Of a stretch of DNA of 64,000 nucleotides, positions 16,793-26,306 are shown in pieces; the first letter of the stretch is position 1; every line of letters begins with the position of its first letter. This DNA is from Rufibacter latericius (GTDB taxonomy: Bacteria; Bacteroidota; Bacteroidia; Cytophagales; Hymenobacteraceae): contig NZ_RJJD01000004.1 in NCBI RefSeq assembly GCF_003721515.1, positions 310,001-374,000 on the forward strand, in the 5' to 3' direction. The position numbers were made by a program, and so were the translations under genes. The notes beneath the pieces were generated by a model that saw only the letters and a list, made by a program, of their open reading frames with translations, was not told the DNA's origin and did no database searches.

Positions 16793-19700
16793 ATGAAAAA
16801 AAAGTTACCAAAAGAAATTGGGTCAGGATATGGATCTCAGCGCCAAAGGCGAGGAGAAATCAGTCGTTGGCTTTTTTTGCTCTCGCTCTGTCTGCTGGTG
16901 AGTTCCCTAGCCTTTGAAGCCCATGCGCAGGGAAGAACCATTTCGGGAAGGGTGGTCAGTGCGCAGGGAGAAGGCTTGGCGGGGGTGACCGTGCTTGTAA
17001 AAGGAACCAGCAACGGCGTTTCTACAGATGCCTCGGGGAATTACTCCCTCTCCCTGGGAAGCGGACAGGAAAACGGCACCTTGGTGGTTTCCTACATTGG
17101 CTTTACTTCGCAAGAAGTGCCCATTGCGGGTCAGTCTACTTTGAACATTACCCTGCAGCCAGATGAGCAGACCTTGAACGAGGTAGTGGTAATTGGTTAC
17201 CAAACGGTAAGGAAGCGTGACTTAACCGGGGCGGTTTCTGTGGTGAATCCAGAGGAATCTAATAGGGTAGTGGCCAACTCAGTTGCGGAGTCCATCCAGG
17301 GGTTGACGCCAGGGGTTACGGTAAGAAACAGCGGTGCACCTGGGCAAGCCGCGGTGATAGAAATCAGGGGAGCGGCCAGCTTCACAGATACCAACCCTTT
17401 GTACGTGATTGACGGCATGCTGTCAGACGCAAACTCCACCATTAACACCAATGACATAGAGTCTATCCAGATTCTGAAAGATGCCTCCGCTGCTGCTATT
17501 TATGGATCTCGTGCCGCCAATGGAGTGGTCATCATCACTACCAAACAAGGACAGGCAGGGCCCGCCAGGTTAAATGTCACCGCTCGTTTTGGGGTGCAGC
17601 AGATCGCAAAACGCTGGGATATGATGAACAGCAGTGAATTTGCAGCCCTGCAAAGACAGCAGTTCGAGAACTCGAATAGGCCAGTTCCACCCAGTATTGT
17701 CAATCCGGTGCATGATACAGACTGGCAAGATGAGGTGATGCGAATTGGGAACACCCAGGATTACAATGCAACCCTTTCAGGAGGTTCTGAAAGTGGTACC
17801 TACCTGCTTTCTGGTAGCTATTTCACCAATAAAGGGGTTTTGAAAGGCTATGATTTCAACAGAGGGAGTTTCAGGGTAAACACCCGCGGCAAAAAAGGAC
17901 GGTTAACCTTTGGCGAAAACCTGTTGCTGACCAATACCAACAACGATGCTCCCGCCGAAGGAAACCCGTTCTATGACTTACCGCAAATGCTTCCGGTACT
18001 GCCAATACAGGGACCGGAGTTTGTGGACCCTATCTACAACCCAGAAGGGTGGGCAATAGGCACAAACGAAGCCCGTACCTATGCATGGAACGCCCTGGCC
18101 GTGAGCAACCTTTGGCAGCGCAACAGCAACTTTGCTAAGATGGTAGGAAACGCGTTTGTGGATCTGAAGTTAGCTGATTGGGTAAGCTATAAATTTGACG
18201 CCGGCCTTGAAGTAAGCTTTGATCATATTACCACCCTACGCAAAATAGGCCGCATCCAGTACCAGCGGCCAGATGTGCCCAGTAGCATTGGAGAAAACCG
18301 GTCAAGGTTCTTGAATACCAAGTTTGACCATACCGTTAACTTCAACAAAGACCTGGGTGTGCACCACATAGACGGTGTAGTGGGGTTCACCACGCAGCAT
18401 GTCACAAGGGAAGAAACCATAGCCAGCCGAGACACCCTGGCCTTTTATGATGGACAGTACTTCACCACCATTGGAGCCGCTACGGGTACCTCCAGCGCCG
18501 GTGGTGGTGTACCCTTTGAGTACAGAAATTATGGCTATCTGGGTCGGGTCAACTATGTGTACAATGACCGGTATCTCTTCACCTTTACCGGTAGGGTAGA
18601 CCAGGACTCCAGATTTGGCGAGGATTACAGAACCGGATTTTTCCCTTCCTTCTCCGCGGCCTGGAGAATAAGCGAGGAAGAATTCTTCCAGAACGACTGG
18701 GTGAATGACCTGAAGATCAATGCTTCCTACGGAGAACTGGGGATTGTTCCTTTCCTGACCTCCTGGGAGTTTGTGGGCTTTGCCAACACGGCGCCTAGAG
18801 CCATTTTCGGAACGGGCCAGACACCGGTTATCGGCGGGTACCGAGCTAGGTTGACCAACCCTGATATCAGGTGGGAAAACCGGATTGTAAAGAACATTGG
18901 TTTAGATGCCAGTTTCCTGAACAACCGAATAAGCTTGGAATTGAACTTCTACAATTCTTTGTCTAAAGACGCCTTGTTGGTAGACCTCCCGTTGGCCTAT
19001 TACCTAGGCAACTTAGCTGGGAACCCCGCAGTAAACGCTGGTTCTATCAGAAATACCGGGTTTGAGATTGGAGCCACGTACCGCAGCACAGAGCGTGATT
19101 TCAAGTGGGATGTATCAGCCAATGCCACAACTATCAACAATGAAGTGGAAAGCGTAGGAAACCGGGGTGAAGGCAGAAACTACATCCAGACGGGTATCAC
19201 CCGGACCCAGGTGGGGCGGTCCATAGGAGAGTGGTATGTGCTCAGAACCGACGGTATTTTCCAATCTCAGGAAGAGGTGAATGCGCACACCAATGCGGCC
19301 GGAGTAGTGATTCAGCCAAACTCCAGGCCAGGCGATATCAGGTTTAAAGATATCAATGGAGATGGGCAGATCTCTGATGCAGACAGAGACTTCGCGGGGT
19401 CACCATGGCCTACTTTACAAACTGGTGCACAATTTAATGCTTCCTATAAGGGCCTAACCTTCAATGCTCAATTAGTGGGTATTTTCGGGAACAAGCTCTT
19501 TAACGGGGTAAGGCAAGTTTTGGACAGCTATCAGAATACCAACTTCCGCAGCGATGTCAATCCCTGGAGACCAGACAATACCAACACCAGCGACCCAAGG
19601 ATTGGGGTGAGTGAAGGTAACCCTGCCTTAACCCAGAACAATGTGTTAGGCAGTGACCGTTGGCTTTCCAATGGTTCTTATGTGCGCCTCAGAAATATTG

Positions 19701-19936
19701 AAGTAGGGTATGCCCTTCCGCAGACGTTCAGCAGCCGTCTCAACGTGCAAAACGCCCGTGTATTTATTAGTGGACAGAATCTGCTCACCATTACAGATTA
19801 TGATGGTTTAGACCCAGACGTAGTCGGGAATCAGGATCCTAACAATAGCTCTTTGAGAATTCAGGAGCGGGGATTTGATGCCGGTAACTGGCCATCTAAC
19901 CGCATCTTCTCCTTTGGTGTTCAATTCGGATTTTAG
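16793..19936 (+). CDS. susC: SusC/RagA-type TonB-dependent outer-membrane transporter
   Basis: A 1047-aa outer-membrane beta-barrel that imports oligosaccharides with energy from TonB. The signal peptide ends at AHAQ (~46). A carboxypeptidase-regulatory-like domain follows (RTISGRVVSAQGEGLAGVTVLVKGT, ~47-130), then the SusC plug with its hallmark LYVIDGM and IESIQILKDASAAAIYGSRAANGVVIITTKQG (~200-260), then the barrel ending in FSFGVQFGF with terminal aromatic residue. It is the first gene of the plus-strand PUL, 21 bp before susD. The LacI-like palindrome in its leader is the probable control point. Substrate predicted from neighbours: arabinose/galactose-containing oligosaccharides. Confidence 0.96.
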   Translation: MKKKLPKEIGSGYGSQRQRRGEISRWLFLLSLCLLVSSLAFEAHAQGRTISGRVVSAQGEGLAGVTVLVKGTSNGVSTDASGNYSLSLGSGQENGTLVVSYIGFTSQEVPIAGQSTLNITLQPDEQTLNEVVVIGYQTVRKRDLTGAVSVVNPEESNRVVANSVAESIQGLTPGVTVRNSGAPGQAAVIEIRGAASFTDTNPLYVIDGMLSDANSTINTNDIESIQILKDASAAAIYGSRAANGVVIITTKQGQAGPARLNVTARFGVQQIAKRWDMMNSSEFAALQRQQFENSNRPVPPSIVNPVHDTDWQDEVMRIGNTQDYNATLSGGSESGTYLLSGSYFTNKGVLKGYDFNRGSFRVNTRGKKGRLTFGENLLLTNTNNDAPAEGNPFYDLPQMLPVLPIQGPEFVDPIYNPEGWAIGTNEARTYAWNALAVSNLWQRNSNFAKMVGNAFVDLKLADWVSYKFDAGLEVSFDHITTLRKIGRIQYQRPDVPSSIGENRSRFLNTKFDHTVNFNKDLGVHHIDGVVGFTTQHVTREETIASRDTLAFYDGQYFTTIGAATGTSSAGGGVPFEYRNYGYLGRVNYVYNDRYLFTFTGRVDQDSRFGEDYRTGFFPSFSAAWRISEEEFFQNDWVNDLKINASYGELGIVPFLTSWEFVGFANTAPRAIFGTGQTPVIGGYRARLTNPDIRWENRIVKNIGLDASFLNNRISLELNFYNSLSKDALLVDLPLAYYLGNLAGNPAVNAGSIRNTGFEIGATYRSTERDFKWDVSANATTINNEVESVGNRGEGRNYIQTGITRTQVGRSIGEWYVLRTDGIFQSQEEVNAHTNAAGVVIQPNSRPGDIRFKDINGDGQISDADRDFAGSPWPTLQTGAQFNASYKGLTFNAQLVGIFGNKLFNGVRQVLDSYQNTNFRSDVNPWRPDNTNTSDPRIGVSEGNPALTQNNVLGSDRWLSNGSYVRLRNIEVGYALPQTFSSRLNVQNARVFISGQNLLTITDYDGLDPDVVGNQDPNNSSLRIQERGFDAGNWPSNRIFSFGVQFGF

Positions 19937-19957
19937 TTTAAAGGTTAATTTAGAAAA

Positions 19958-21499
19958 ATGAGAAAGATACTTTTTTGCTCATTGATAGCAGCGAGTCTGG
20001 TGGCAAGTTCCTGCCAGGACGAGCTGGAGATAGAGAACCCCAATTCAGCCACCATAGAGTTCTTCTGGAAAACGAGCGACGATGCTCAAATGGGGGTCAA
20101 TGCAATTTACAGCACCTTGCACCGGTCCGGGCCTTCCAGGTGGCTTCCTTTCCTGACTATTATTAGATCAGATGAAGGGTTGAGCAACAGCCCGGCAGGC
20201 AATTTGAATAATGCCACCGATAAGTTTATCCAGCCAGATTATAACCTGGGGGAAGTAAGGGAAGTTTGGTCAGACATGTACGTGGGTATTAACCGGGCCA
20301 ACCAGGTATTAGACAATGTGCCCAGCATTACCATGGATGAAACCCTTAAACAAAGGTTAATAGGGGAAGCAAAGTTTTTGCGTGGCTTCTACTACTACCA
20401 CCTGGCGAGTTTATGGGGCAATGTGCCATTGATGCTTACTACTCCTCAGCTAACCGATGTGCCGGCTACTGCTCCCCAAGCTGAGGTGTGGGCTCAGGTA
20501 GTAAAAGACTTAACGGAGGCCGCGGCTGCCTTGCCCACCACCTACCCCAGCGCAGACTTGGGCCGGGCTACCAAAGGAGCCGCGTATGCCCTTTTAGCCA
20601 AGGCCCTGATGCAGCAAGGGAAATACAACGAAGCATTACCTCCCTTGCGTTGGTTGGTGGAAGAGGAAGGCCGGAACATCTATAACCTTATGCCTAACTA
20701 CCGTGATAATTTCCTTATCACCAGAGAAAATAACCAGGAGTCTGTGTTTGAGATCCAGTTTGCGGAAAACCCCACCGAAAACCACGACGATGACACCGAT
20801 CCTCGCACCGACCAGTTAAATTATGGAACCTCCATCGCGCAGTTCTTCGGCCCTCCCGGCATTGGCTGGACCGACGGCGAGGCCCACCGTTGGGTCACCC
20901 GTGAGTTCTTAAAGGAAACCACCACCGCCGGCACCAGAGACCCAAGACTAGAAGCCTCGTTCCTGTATGACTCCACAGATGTGAGAGGCCCGGCGTTTTC
21001 CATGATCTACGGGCAAACCATGGCAGACCGCTATCGCAACAACCCAGAGCACAGAAACCGGGTGTTCTTCCGCAAGTTCCAGAATGACCACTGGAAAAAT
21101 GTGGAAGGTTACCGTTCGCCTAACAACTGGCGCTTCATCCGGTACGCCGATGTGCTCCTGATGTATGCCGAAGCGATCAACGCCACGTCTGGTCCGGCCA
21201 ACGCTTACCAGTATGTAGACCGCGTAAGGCAAAGAGCCGGCTTGGCACCTCTGTCAACCGCCATGCCTAACCTAAGCCAGGCCCAGTTCCTAAACCAACT
21301 GAAGCACGAACGAATCACCGAGCTTTCTGGCGAAGGCCACCGCTGGAATGACCTGGCTCGTTGGGGCGATCTGGGGCCGCAATTAGCCCAGAGAGATCCG
21401 GCGTTTGCGAACTTCCAGGTAGGAAAACATGAGTTCCTGCCTATCCCGCAACTAGACTTAGACATCAACCCAAATCTGGTGCAAAACCCCAATTGGTAA
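19958..21499 (+). CDS. susD: SusD/RagB-type surface glycan-binding lipoprotein
   Basis: A 513-aa lipoprotein that forms the lid of the SusC transporter and binds glycan at the cell surface. The signal peptide ends in a lipobox with Cys at 19 (VASSCQDEL). The SusD-like N-terminal domain and the C-terminal RagB/SusD region (YADVLLMYAEAINA; ERITELSGEGHRWNDLARWG; FLPIPQLDLDINPNLVQNP) are both present and full length. Directly follows susC. A strong terminator just after it should make the downstream enzyme genes less expressed than susCD. Confidence 0.96.
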   Translation: MRKILFCSLIAASLVASSCQDELEIENPNSATIEFFWKTSDDAQMGVNAIYSTLHRSGPSRWLPFLTIIRSDEGLSNSPAGNLNNATDKFIQPDYNLGEVREVWSDMYVGINRANQVLDNVPSITMDETLKQRLIGEAKFLRGFYYYHLASLWGNVPLMLTTPQLTDVPATAPQAEVWAQVVKDLTEAAAALPTTYPSADLGRATKGAAYALLAKALMQQGKYNEALPPLRWLVEEEGRNIYNLMPNYRDNFLITRENNQESVFEIQFAENPTENHDDDTDPRTDQLNYGTSIAQFFGPPGIGWTDGEAHRWVTREFLKETTTAGTRDPRLEASFLYDSTDVRGPAFSMIYGQTMADRYRNNPEHRNRVFFRKFQNDHWKNVEGYRSPNNWRFIRYADVLLMYAEAINATSGPANAYQYVDRVRQRAGLAPLSTAMPNLSQAQFLNQLKHERITELSGEGHRWNDLARWGDLGPQLAQRDPAFANFQVGKHEFLPIPQLDLDINPNLVQNPNW

Positions 21500-21506
21500 T
21501 TGAATT

Positions 21507-21543
21507 AAGGCCGTGAAGCGCTTAGGTGCTTCACGGCCTTTTT
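21507..21543 (+). terminator. Terminator between susD and the FG-GAP gene
   Basis: A 13-bp perfect stem (21507-21519 with 21528-21540), 8-nt loop, T-run. It separates susCD from the rest of the PUL, so downstream genes depend on read-through or their own promoters. Confidence 0.85.
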
Positions 21544-21576
21544 ATACTCGTTTTCCTGAAACCTTAACTAAAACAT

Positions 21577-23391
21577 ATGAAAAAATATCTACCGTTTTTG
21601 TTTTGTCTGGGATTGTTAAGTCAGCAGGAGGAAGCTTCCGCCCAGAGCTTTACCATAAAAAACCTGAACTTCGGGGCGCAGCACGGCGAGGTGTCCGCCA
21701 TTGATATTGATCGTGACGGAGATATGGATTTGCTTATCATGGGGGAAACCTCGGCCACAGACCGTGTGGTTCAGCTGTTCCTCAATGACGGTGCCGGTAA
21801 CTTTACCAAAACCGCTTCTCCTTTCCTAGCGGGCGCGTTTTCCTCCATTGATTGGGGCGATGTGGACAACGATGGCAGGCTGGACCTACTGCAGTCGGGA
21901 TTCGGGGCTGCTGGTGCGTTTACGGCTTTGTTTAAGTCAAATGCCGCCGGTGTGTTCACCCAGGTAACCAACCCGGGGATTCAGCAGGTAAACCCGGGCA
22001 CGGGTATGGCCGACCTGAACAACGACGGGTATACAGACATTTACGCTTTCGGGAACGCGGACAATTCCCCCAATGACGCATCCCGCGCCAAGATTTACTT
22101 CAACAACAAAGCAGGCGGCTTCACAGAATCGGCGCAGTTCAACGACTATCAGTTTATTGACCCCGAGATCTCGGTGGTGGACTTTGACAAGGACGGTGAC
22201 CTGGATCTGTTTGTGAATGGTTTTGAAAAAGTGAGTGGCAGCCGTTTCTCTAAAATGTTCGTGAACACCGATGGCACCTTTGCCGTGCGCGACCTGGGCC
22301 TCATCCAAAAAGGATTCGGCGGGGCCGTCTGGGGCGACTATGATGCAGACGGCGACCTTGATTTGCTCCTGAACGGAGACGGCGGGGCCAACGGGGAAGC
22401 TTCCAATGACATTTACCGCCTGTATAAAAACACGGCCGGTGCCTTTGCTGAAGCCACCACTTTTTCCACCTTCCGGCAGATTGCCGTTGGTGACGGAAGC
22501 CGTTTTGCTGACTGGGACAATGACGGAGACCTGGATGTGATTGTTACCGGTTGGGACGACACGGCCAAAAGACAAGCGACCGCCATTTTTCTGAACAACG
22601 CAGGCACCTTCACGGCTATGGCAAACAATGACAAACTACCGGGCGTGTCAGAAAGCTCCATTGAAGTGGCCGACGTGGACGGGGACAGCGATCTTGATTT
22701 GATGTTGACTGGTTTCTCAGGCAATGAATTCAATGGGGCAGGGAGCGCTTATAATGACAAAGTATCTGTGGTGGTAGTGAACCCAACTACCATGGTGAAC
22801 GCAGCACCAGCTATGCCCGCCACGCTGCAGGCCACCATGGGTACTGGCGGAGCCGTTACCCTAACCTGGAGCCCCGCCACAGATGCCACTACCTCGGCAA
22901 ATTCCCTTTCCTACAACATCTTCCTGCAGGATGCCGCCGGCAAAACGTACATCCATCCCATGGCAGATACCACCACCGGCAAACTGATGGTGCAAAAAAT
23001 GGGCAACGTGCAGCTGAGTACTTCCTGGACCATTAAAGATCTGCCGCAGGGCAGATACCGCTACGGTGTGCAGGCCATTGACAATAGTTTCATGGGTTCT
23101 CCTTTCATGAAAACCAGCTTCACCATCACCAATGGCGTGCTCACCGGAATAGCAGATCATAAACTGGACCTGCAGATGGAAGTGTATCCTAATCCGGCTC
23201 CGGGAAAAATCAACGTGAAACTGGAGAAAGGCAGGAAATACCAGTTGAAGGTAAGCTCCCTGGATGGCCGTCTGGTCAAAGACCTGTCTGCTATGAACAG
23301 CGTGCAACTGAGCCTCAATCCTGGCATCTACATCTTACAGGTGAACGACGGCAAAGGTGGCTTGGAGACCCGCAAGATTGTAGTACAGTAA
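21577..23391 (+). CDS. FG-GAP/VCBS-repeat protein with T9SS sorting domain
   Basis: A 604-aa secreted protein. After a signal peptide (cleavage near EEASAQ) it has a beta-propeller of seven Ca2+-binding repeats with DxDxDG-type loops (DIDRDGDMD, DVDNDGRLD, DLNNDGYTD, DFDKDGDLD, DYDADGDLD, DWDNDGDLD, DVDGDSDLD) over residues ~30-390. A fibronectin-like module covers ~395-500, and the final ~75 residues are a T9SS sorting domain (EVYPNPAPGKINV, ending TRKIVVQ). It occupies the slot where PULs usually encode a SusE/SusF surface glycan-binding lipoprotein. I infer that it is a surface carbohydrate-binding protein exported by T9SS; no catalytic residues are visible. Followed by an elaborate 36-bp-type hairpin. 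Confidence 0.88.
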   Translation: MKKYLPFLFCLGLLSQQEEASAQSFTIKNLNFGAQHGEVSAIDIDRDGDMDLLIMGETSATDRVVQLFLNDGAGNFTKTASPFLAGAFSSIDWGDVDNDGRLDLLQSGFGAAGAFTALFKSNAAGVFTQVTNPGIQQVNPGTGMADLNNDGYTDIYAFGNADNSPNDASRAKIYFNNKAGGFTESAQFNDYQFIDPEISVVDFDKDGDLDLFVNGFEKVSGSRFSKMFVNTDGTFAVRDLGLIQKGFGGAVWGDYDADGDLDLLLNGDGGANGEASNDIYRLYKNTAGAFAEATTFSTFRQIAVGDGSRFADWDNDGDLDVIVTGWDDTAKRQATAIFLNNAGTFTAMANNDKLPGVSESSIEVADVDGDSDLDLMLTGFSGNEFNGAGSAYNDKVSVVVVNPTTMVNAAPAMPATLQATMGTGGAVTLTWSPATDATTSANSLSYNIFLQDAAGKTYIHPMADTTTGKLMVQKMGNVQLSTSWTIKDLPQGRYRYGVQAIDNSFMGSPFMKTSFTITNGVLTGIADHKLDLQMEVYPNPAPGKINVKLEKGRKYQLKVSSLDGRLVKDLSAMNSVQLSLNPGIYILQVNDGKGGLETRKIVVQ

Positions 23392-23433
23392 TCTTCTTTT
23401 GAGATCTGTTTAAGTATTTGAAGTGGGTGGACA

Positions 23434-23485
23434 GAAGCAGTGTTTTTAGGCTATTTTCTGAAAAGGAAGCCTGAAATACTGCTTC
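23434..23485. repeat. 36-bp palindromic element, copy e, with extended 8-bp flanking stem
   Basis: The 36-bp core is 23442-23477. Flanking GAAGCAGT and ACTGCTTC extend the hairpin perfectly at its base. Lies 42 bp after the FG-GAP stop. Confidence 0.75.
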
Positions 23486-23559
23486 AGTGCCCTCTTGTTT
23501 GGAGCCATTGAGCAATCCAAACAGAGGCAAGTAAGATGTTTTAAACCGAAACAAAACGA

Positions 23560-23676
23560 ATGTACACGTTAACCAATACAAAAATGCGGCGCGGGCTTAA
23601 CAAACCAAACCGGAAAAAGCAGGCATTCACCCTGTTGTTGCTGTTGGCTATCCTGTTTCTGGGGTCAATGGTTTAG
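23560..23676 (+). CDS. Possible 38-aa small membrane peptide
   Basis: The ATG at 23560 opens a 38-codon frame ending TAG. The peptide starts with a polar, Arg/Lys-rich half (MRRGLNKPNRKKQ) and ends with a strongly hydrophobic helix (FTLLLLLAILFLGSMV). That is the profile of a one-span small protein, or of a leftover signal peptide from a lost gene. It lies between the hairpin at 23434-23485 and the gene at 23765, on the PUL strand. No clear ribosome-binding site can be judged in this phylum. Coding status unproven. Confidence 0.3.
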   Translation: MYTLTNTKMRRGLNKPNRKKQAFTLLLLLAILFLGSMV

Positions 23677-23764
23677 GCAAGGTAGGTCCGGTAAAGTTTC
23701 CTCATCCGTTGAGAAGAGAAGAAAAAAGAGGAGAAGCAGCGGAAAGGTTTTAAAGAAATAGAAA

Positions 23765-24982
23765 ATGAAGTTCACTAAAATAAATATCTGGTGCCTGCTG
23801 GTTGGGGTGTTGTTTGCCTTTTCCTGCGAAAGCAAGAAGGAAGATCCACAGCCCGGTCCAGATCCCAATTCAGGAATACACGCCGATGATTTTCCGGGGG
23901 CAGACAATAGTTTCCCTTCGCTTAACATTACCTGGAACACCACGGCTACCAAATTGTCGCATGAGGTGTACTTTGCCGAGTATGGCCGGGTGCGTCGGGT
24001 AAAGGGAGATACGCTTTTGTTGACCTACCATTACGGCACCCCCGGGAACGAGTGGGACAACATTGCCATAAGGAGGAGCATTGACGACGGTGCCACCTGG
24101 TCTGCCCCGGAAACTATTATGGCTGACAACAACCCCAGCTATTACGGCTTCTCCAACCCAGACGTACTGGTGCTCCAGGACGGACGCGTGATCTTGGCCT
24201 ACACCGGCCGCGGCAACCCAGATGACAATGCCCACGCCAACATCCAGATCAGGATCAGCAATGACCGGGGCTGGACCTTTGGGCCGCCTATAATTGTGGC
24301 TTCGGGTAGGTCCTGGGAGCCTTCCATGTTGCAGTTGCCAGACGGCGAGATTGAGATTTTCTATTCCAGCGAAGCCCGTTGGTGGGCCGGGCCGGGGGCT
24401 ACCGCAGACCAGCAGGAGATTCTCATGGTGCGCTCCACCGACAACGGGGCCACCTGGAAAACGCCTAAGCAGGTGGCCTACACCACCGGAATGCGAGACG
24501 GCATGCCGGTTCCTTTGGTGCTGAGCAACAACAAAGGTATCGTCTTCCCCATTGAATCTGTGAAGAACTCTAAGTCGCCCTGGGTGGTGTGGTCTTCGCT
24601 GGAAGCCCGCTTCAATTACCAGGGACCGGGAATCGCCAGCAATGGCAGAAGATGGCTGGCAACCTCCGAGAACATCTGGGGCGGGGCACCCTATATGATA
24701 CAAGTCCCTTCCGGTGAAACCATTCTGTCTTGCCAGGATGCCGGTGGCCGCTCGGTGGGCGCAGACTGGAAGAAGAACACCATGCTGGTGCTGGTGGGCA
24801 ATAGTACGGCCCGGAATTTTATCAATATCAGCTACCCGTGGCCTAATCTGCCTACCAACGAGGGGGCCTACTACTCGTCTATGTTCCTGAAAGATGCCAA
24901 CACGGTGTGGCTTATCACCACCAGGAATTTCGGAGACGGGCACAGTGAAGTCTACCTCAAGGAAGGGCGCATCACGCGTTGA
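23765..24982 (+). CDS. BNR/Asp-box propeller glycosidase lipoprotein, GH93-like (exo-arabinanase) or sialidase-like
   Basis: A 405-aa lipoprotein (signal peptide then FSCESKK; Cys at ~21). The sequence is a six-bladed propeller with Asp boxes: SIDDGATWS, SNDRGWTF and STDNGATW. The segment GRSWEPSMLQLPDGEIEIFYSSE and later RDGMPVPLVLSNNKG look to me more like GH93 exo-1,5-alpha-L-arabinanases than GH33 sialidases; databases often label such proteins 'exo-alpha-sialidase'. Three GH43 genes in the same run support an arabinan substrate. Inference: removes arabinose or arabinobiose units from arabinan chain ends in the periplasm or at the outer membrane. Confidence 0.75.
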   Translation: MKFTKINIWCLLVGVLFAFSCESKKEDPQPGPDPNSGIHADDFPGADNSFPSLNITWNTTATKLSHEVYFAEYGRVRRVKGDTLLLTYHYGTPGNEWDNIAIRRSIDDGATWSAPETIMADNNPSYYGFSNPDVLVLQDGRVILAYTGRGNPDDNAHANIQIRISNDRGWTFGPPIIVASGRSWEPSMLQLPDGEIEIFYSSEARWWAGPGATADQQEILMVRSTDNGATWKTPKQVAYTTGMRDGMPVPLVLSNNKGIVFPIESVKNSKSPWVVWSSLEARFNYQGPGIASNGRRWLATSENIWGGAPYMIQVPSGETILSCQDAGGRSVGADWKKNTMLVLVGNSTARNFINISYPWPNLPTNEGAYYSSMFLKDANTVWLITTRNFGDGHSEVYLKEGRITR

Positions 24983-25050
24983 GCCACATTAAAATTTGAA
25001 GGGTAGGAGAGATGTTAGGAAAGATCGTTTACTGAGTTTATTTCCAATTT

Positions 25051-26121
25051 ATGCACCATTTCAGACGGCTGTTGTATGTTTCTTTTCTCTCCCTGACGCT
25101 TGCCGCTAGTTGCAAGAAGGATGCGGATGATGTACAGCAAAAGCCGGTTCCGGGCAGGCCAGGCACTTCCACCACGTTTACCAATCCCCTGCTGCCCAGC
25201 GGTCCAGATCCGTGGGTGTACCAGCAGAGCGATACCTATTATTACACGCACACTCTGGGGAACCGTATTGGTTTGATCAAGACGAAGGCCGTCTCCCAAC
25301 TGAGTAAAGAAACCTTTGCCACCGTTTGGACACCTCCCGGAGGAGAAGCTTATTCCCAGAACATCTGGGCCCCCGAGATTCATAAACTAAACGGGAAATG
25401 GTACATCTATTTTGCCGCCGATAACGGCGAAGATGTGAACCACCGCATGTACGTACTGGAAAACGACGCCACTGACCCCACCACCGGCACCTGGACCCTG
25501 AAAGGCAAACTGACTCCTACCACAGACAGATGGGCCATAGACGGATCTGTGTTTGAGCACAGCGGCCAACTATACTTCATCTGGTCGGGGTGGGTGGGTA
25601 ATAATGACCCGGGCATCCAGCAGATCTACATCGCCAAGATGACGAATCCCTGGACTATAGAAGGAGACCGTGTCATGATCACTAGACCTACCTTCAACTG
25701 GGAAATGAACGGCCTAGTTAACGAGGGGCCCGAGGTGATTAAGAATGCCGCCGGGAAAGTTTTCATGGTGTATTCGGCCAGTGGCTGCTGGACCGATAGT
25801 TACTCTCTGGGCCGGCTCACCCTGCGTGACAACGGCAATCCCATGAACCCCGATGACTGGATGAAGTCACCTACGCCGGTGCTGGCTACCAAGGCGCAGA
25901 ACAATGCCTTCGGGCCGGGGCACAACGGGTTCTTTAAATCGCCGGACGGCACCGAGGACTGGATCATCTACCACGCCAACTCTTTCGCGGAGCAGGGTTG
26001 CGGCAATACCAGGAGCCCGCGCATCCAGAAATTCACCTGGAACGCAGACGGAACGCCCAACTTCGGAGAGCCAGTGATCATCAATACCCCGCTTCCCAGA
26101 CCATCGGGAGAAGTGAAATGA
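25051..26121 (+). CDS. GH43 family glycosidase lipoprotein (arabinanase/arabinofuranosidase type), first copy
   Basis: A 356-aa five-bladed propeller glycosidase. The lipobox (TLAASC) puts the lipid-modified Cys at 21. The GH43 triad is visible: general base Asp53 (GPDPWVY), the pKa-modulating Asp165 (RWAIDGSVF) and acid Glu226 (VNEGPEV). IWAPEIHKLNGKWYIYFAA (~106-124) is characteristic. Known activities in GH43 are on alpha-L-arabinofuranosides, arabinan, xylosides and galactans, with inversion. It is about the same length as the gene at 28922 and clearly paralogous to it. Located 68 bp after the GH93-like gene. Exact linkage specificity cannot be read from the sequence. Confidence 0.9.
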   Translation: MHHFRRLLYVSFLSLTLAASCKKDADDVQQKPVPGRPGTSTTFTNPLLPSGPDPWVYQQSDTYYYTHTLGNRIGLIKTKAVSQLSKETFATVWTPPGGEAYSQNIWAPEIHKLNGKWYIYFAADNGEDVNHRMYVLENDATDPTTGTWTLKGKLTPTTDRWAIDGSVFEHSGQLYFIWSGWVGNNDPGIQQIYIAKMTNPWTIEGDRVMITRPTFNWEMNGLVNEGPEVIKNAAGKVFMVYSASGCWTDSYSLGRLTLRDNGNPMNPDDWMKSPTPVLATKAQNNAFGPGHNGFFKSPDGTEDWIIYHANSFAEQGCGNTRSPRIQKFTWNADGTPNFGEPVIINTPLPRPSGEVK

Positions 26122-26151
26122 ACTAACCCTAAGGAAAAGAAGAGTGGCTAG

Positions 26152-26187
26152 GTTTAGAGCCTGTTTTTAGAAAATCAGACCGTAAAC
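26152..26187. repeat. 36-bp palindromic element, copy f
   Basis: Starts GTTTAGAGCCTG, ends CAGACCGTAAAC; 30 bp after the GH43 stop. Confidence 0.8.
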
Positions 26188-26306
26188 GCGGACCTCGCTC
26201 CAAGTAAAAAGAAAGAACTAAAGTTACTGCCCTTGGAAAGACGTTGGGCAGCTAAATCAATCCGCCTGAAGTAAGTACCTCTTGATGTAAAACTAACCAG
26301 ACTTTG

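Noticed and set aside
23870-24943. 357-aa frame antisense to the GH93-like gene
   Set aside because: Shadow frame; the plus-strand protein has a lipobox, Asp boxes and PUL context.
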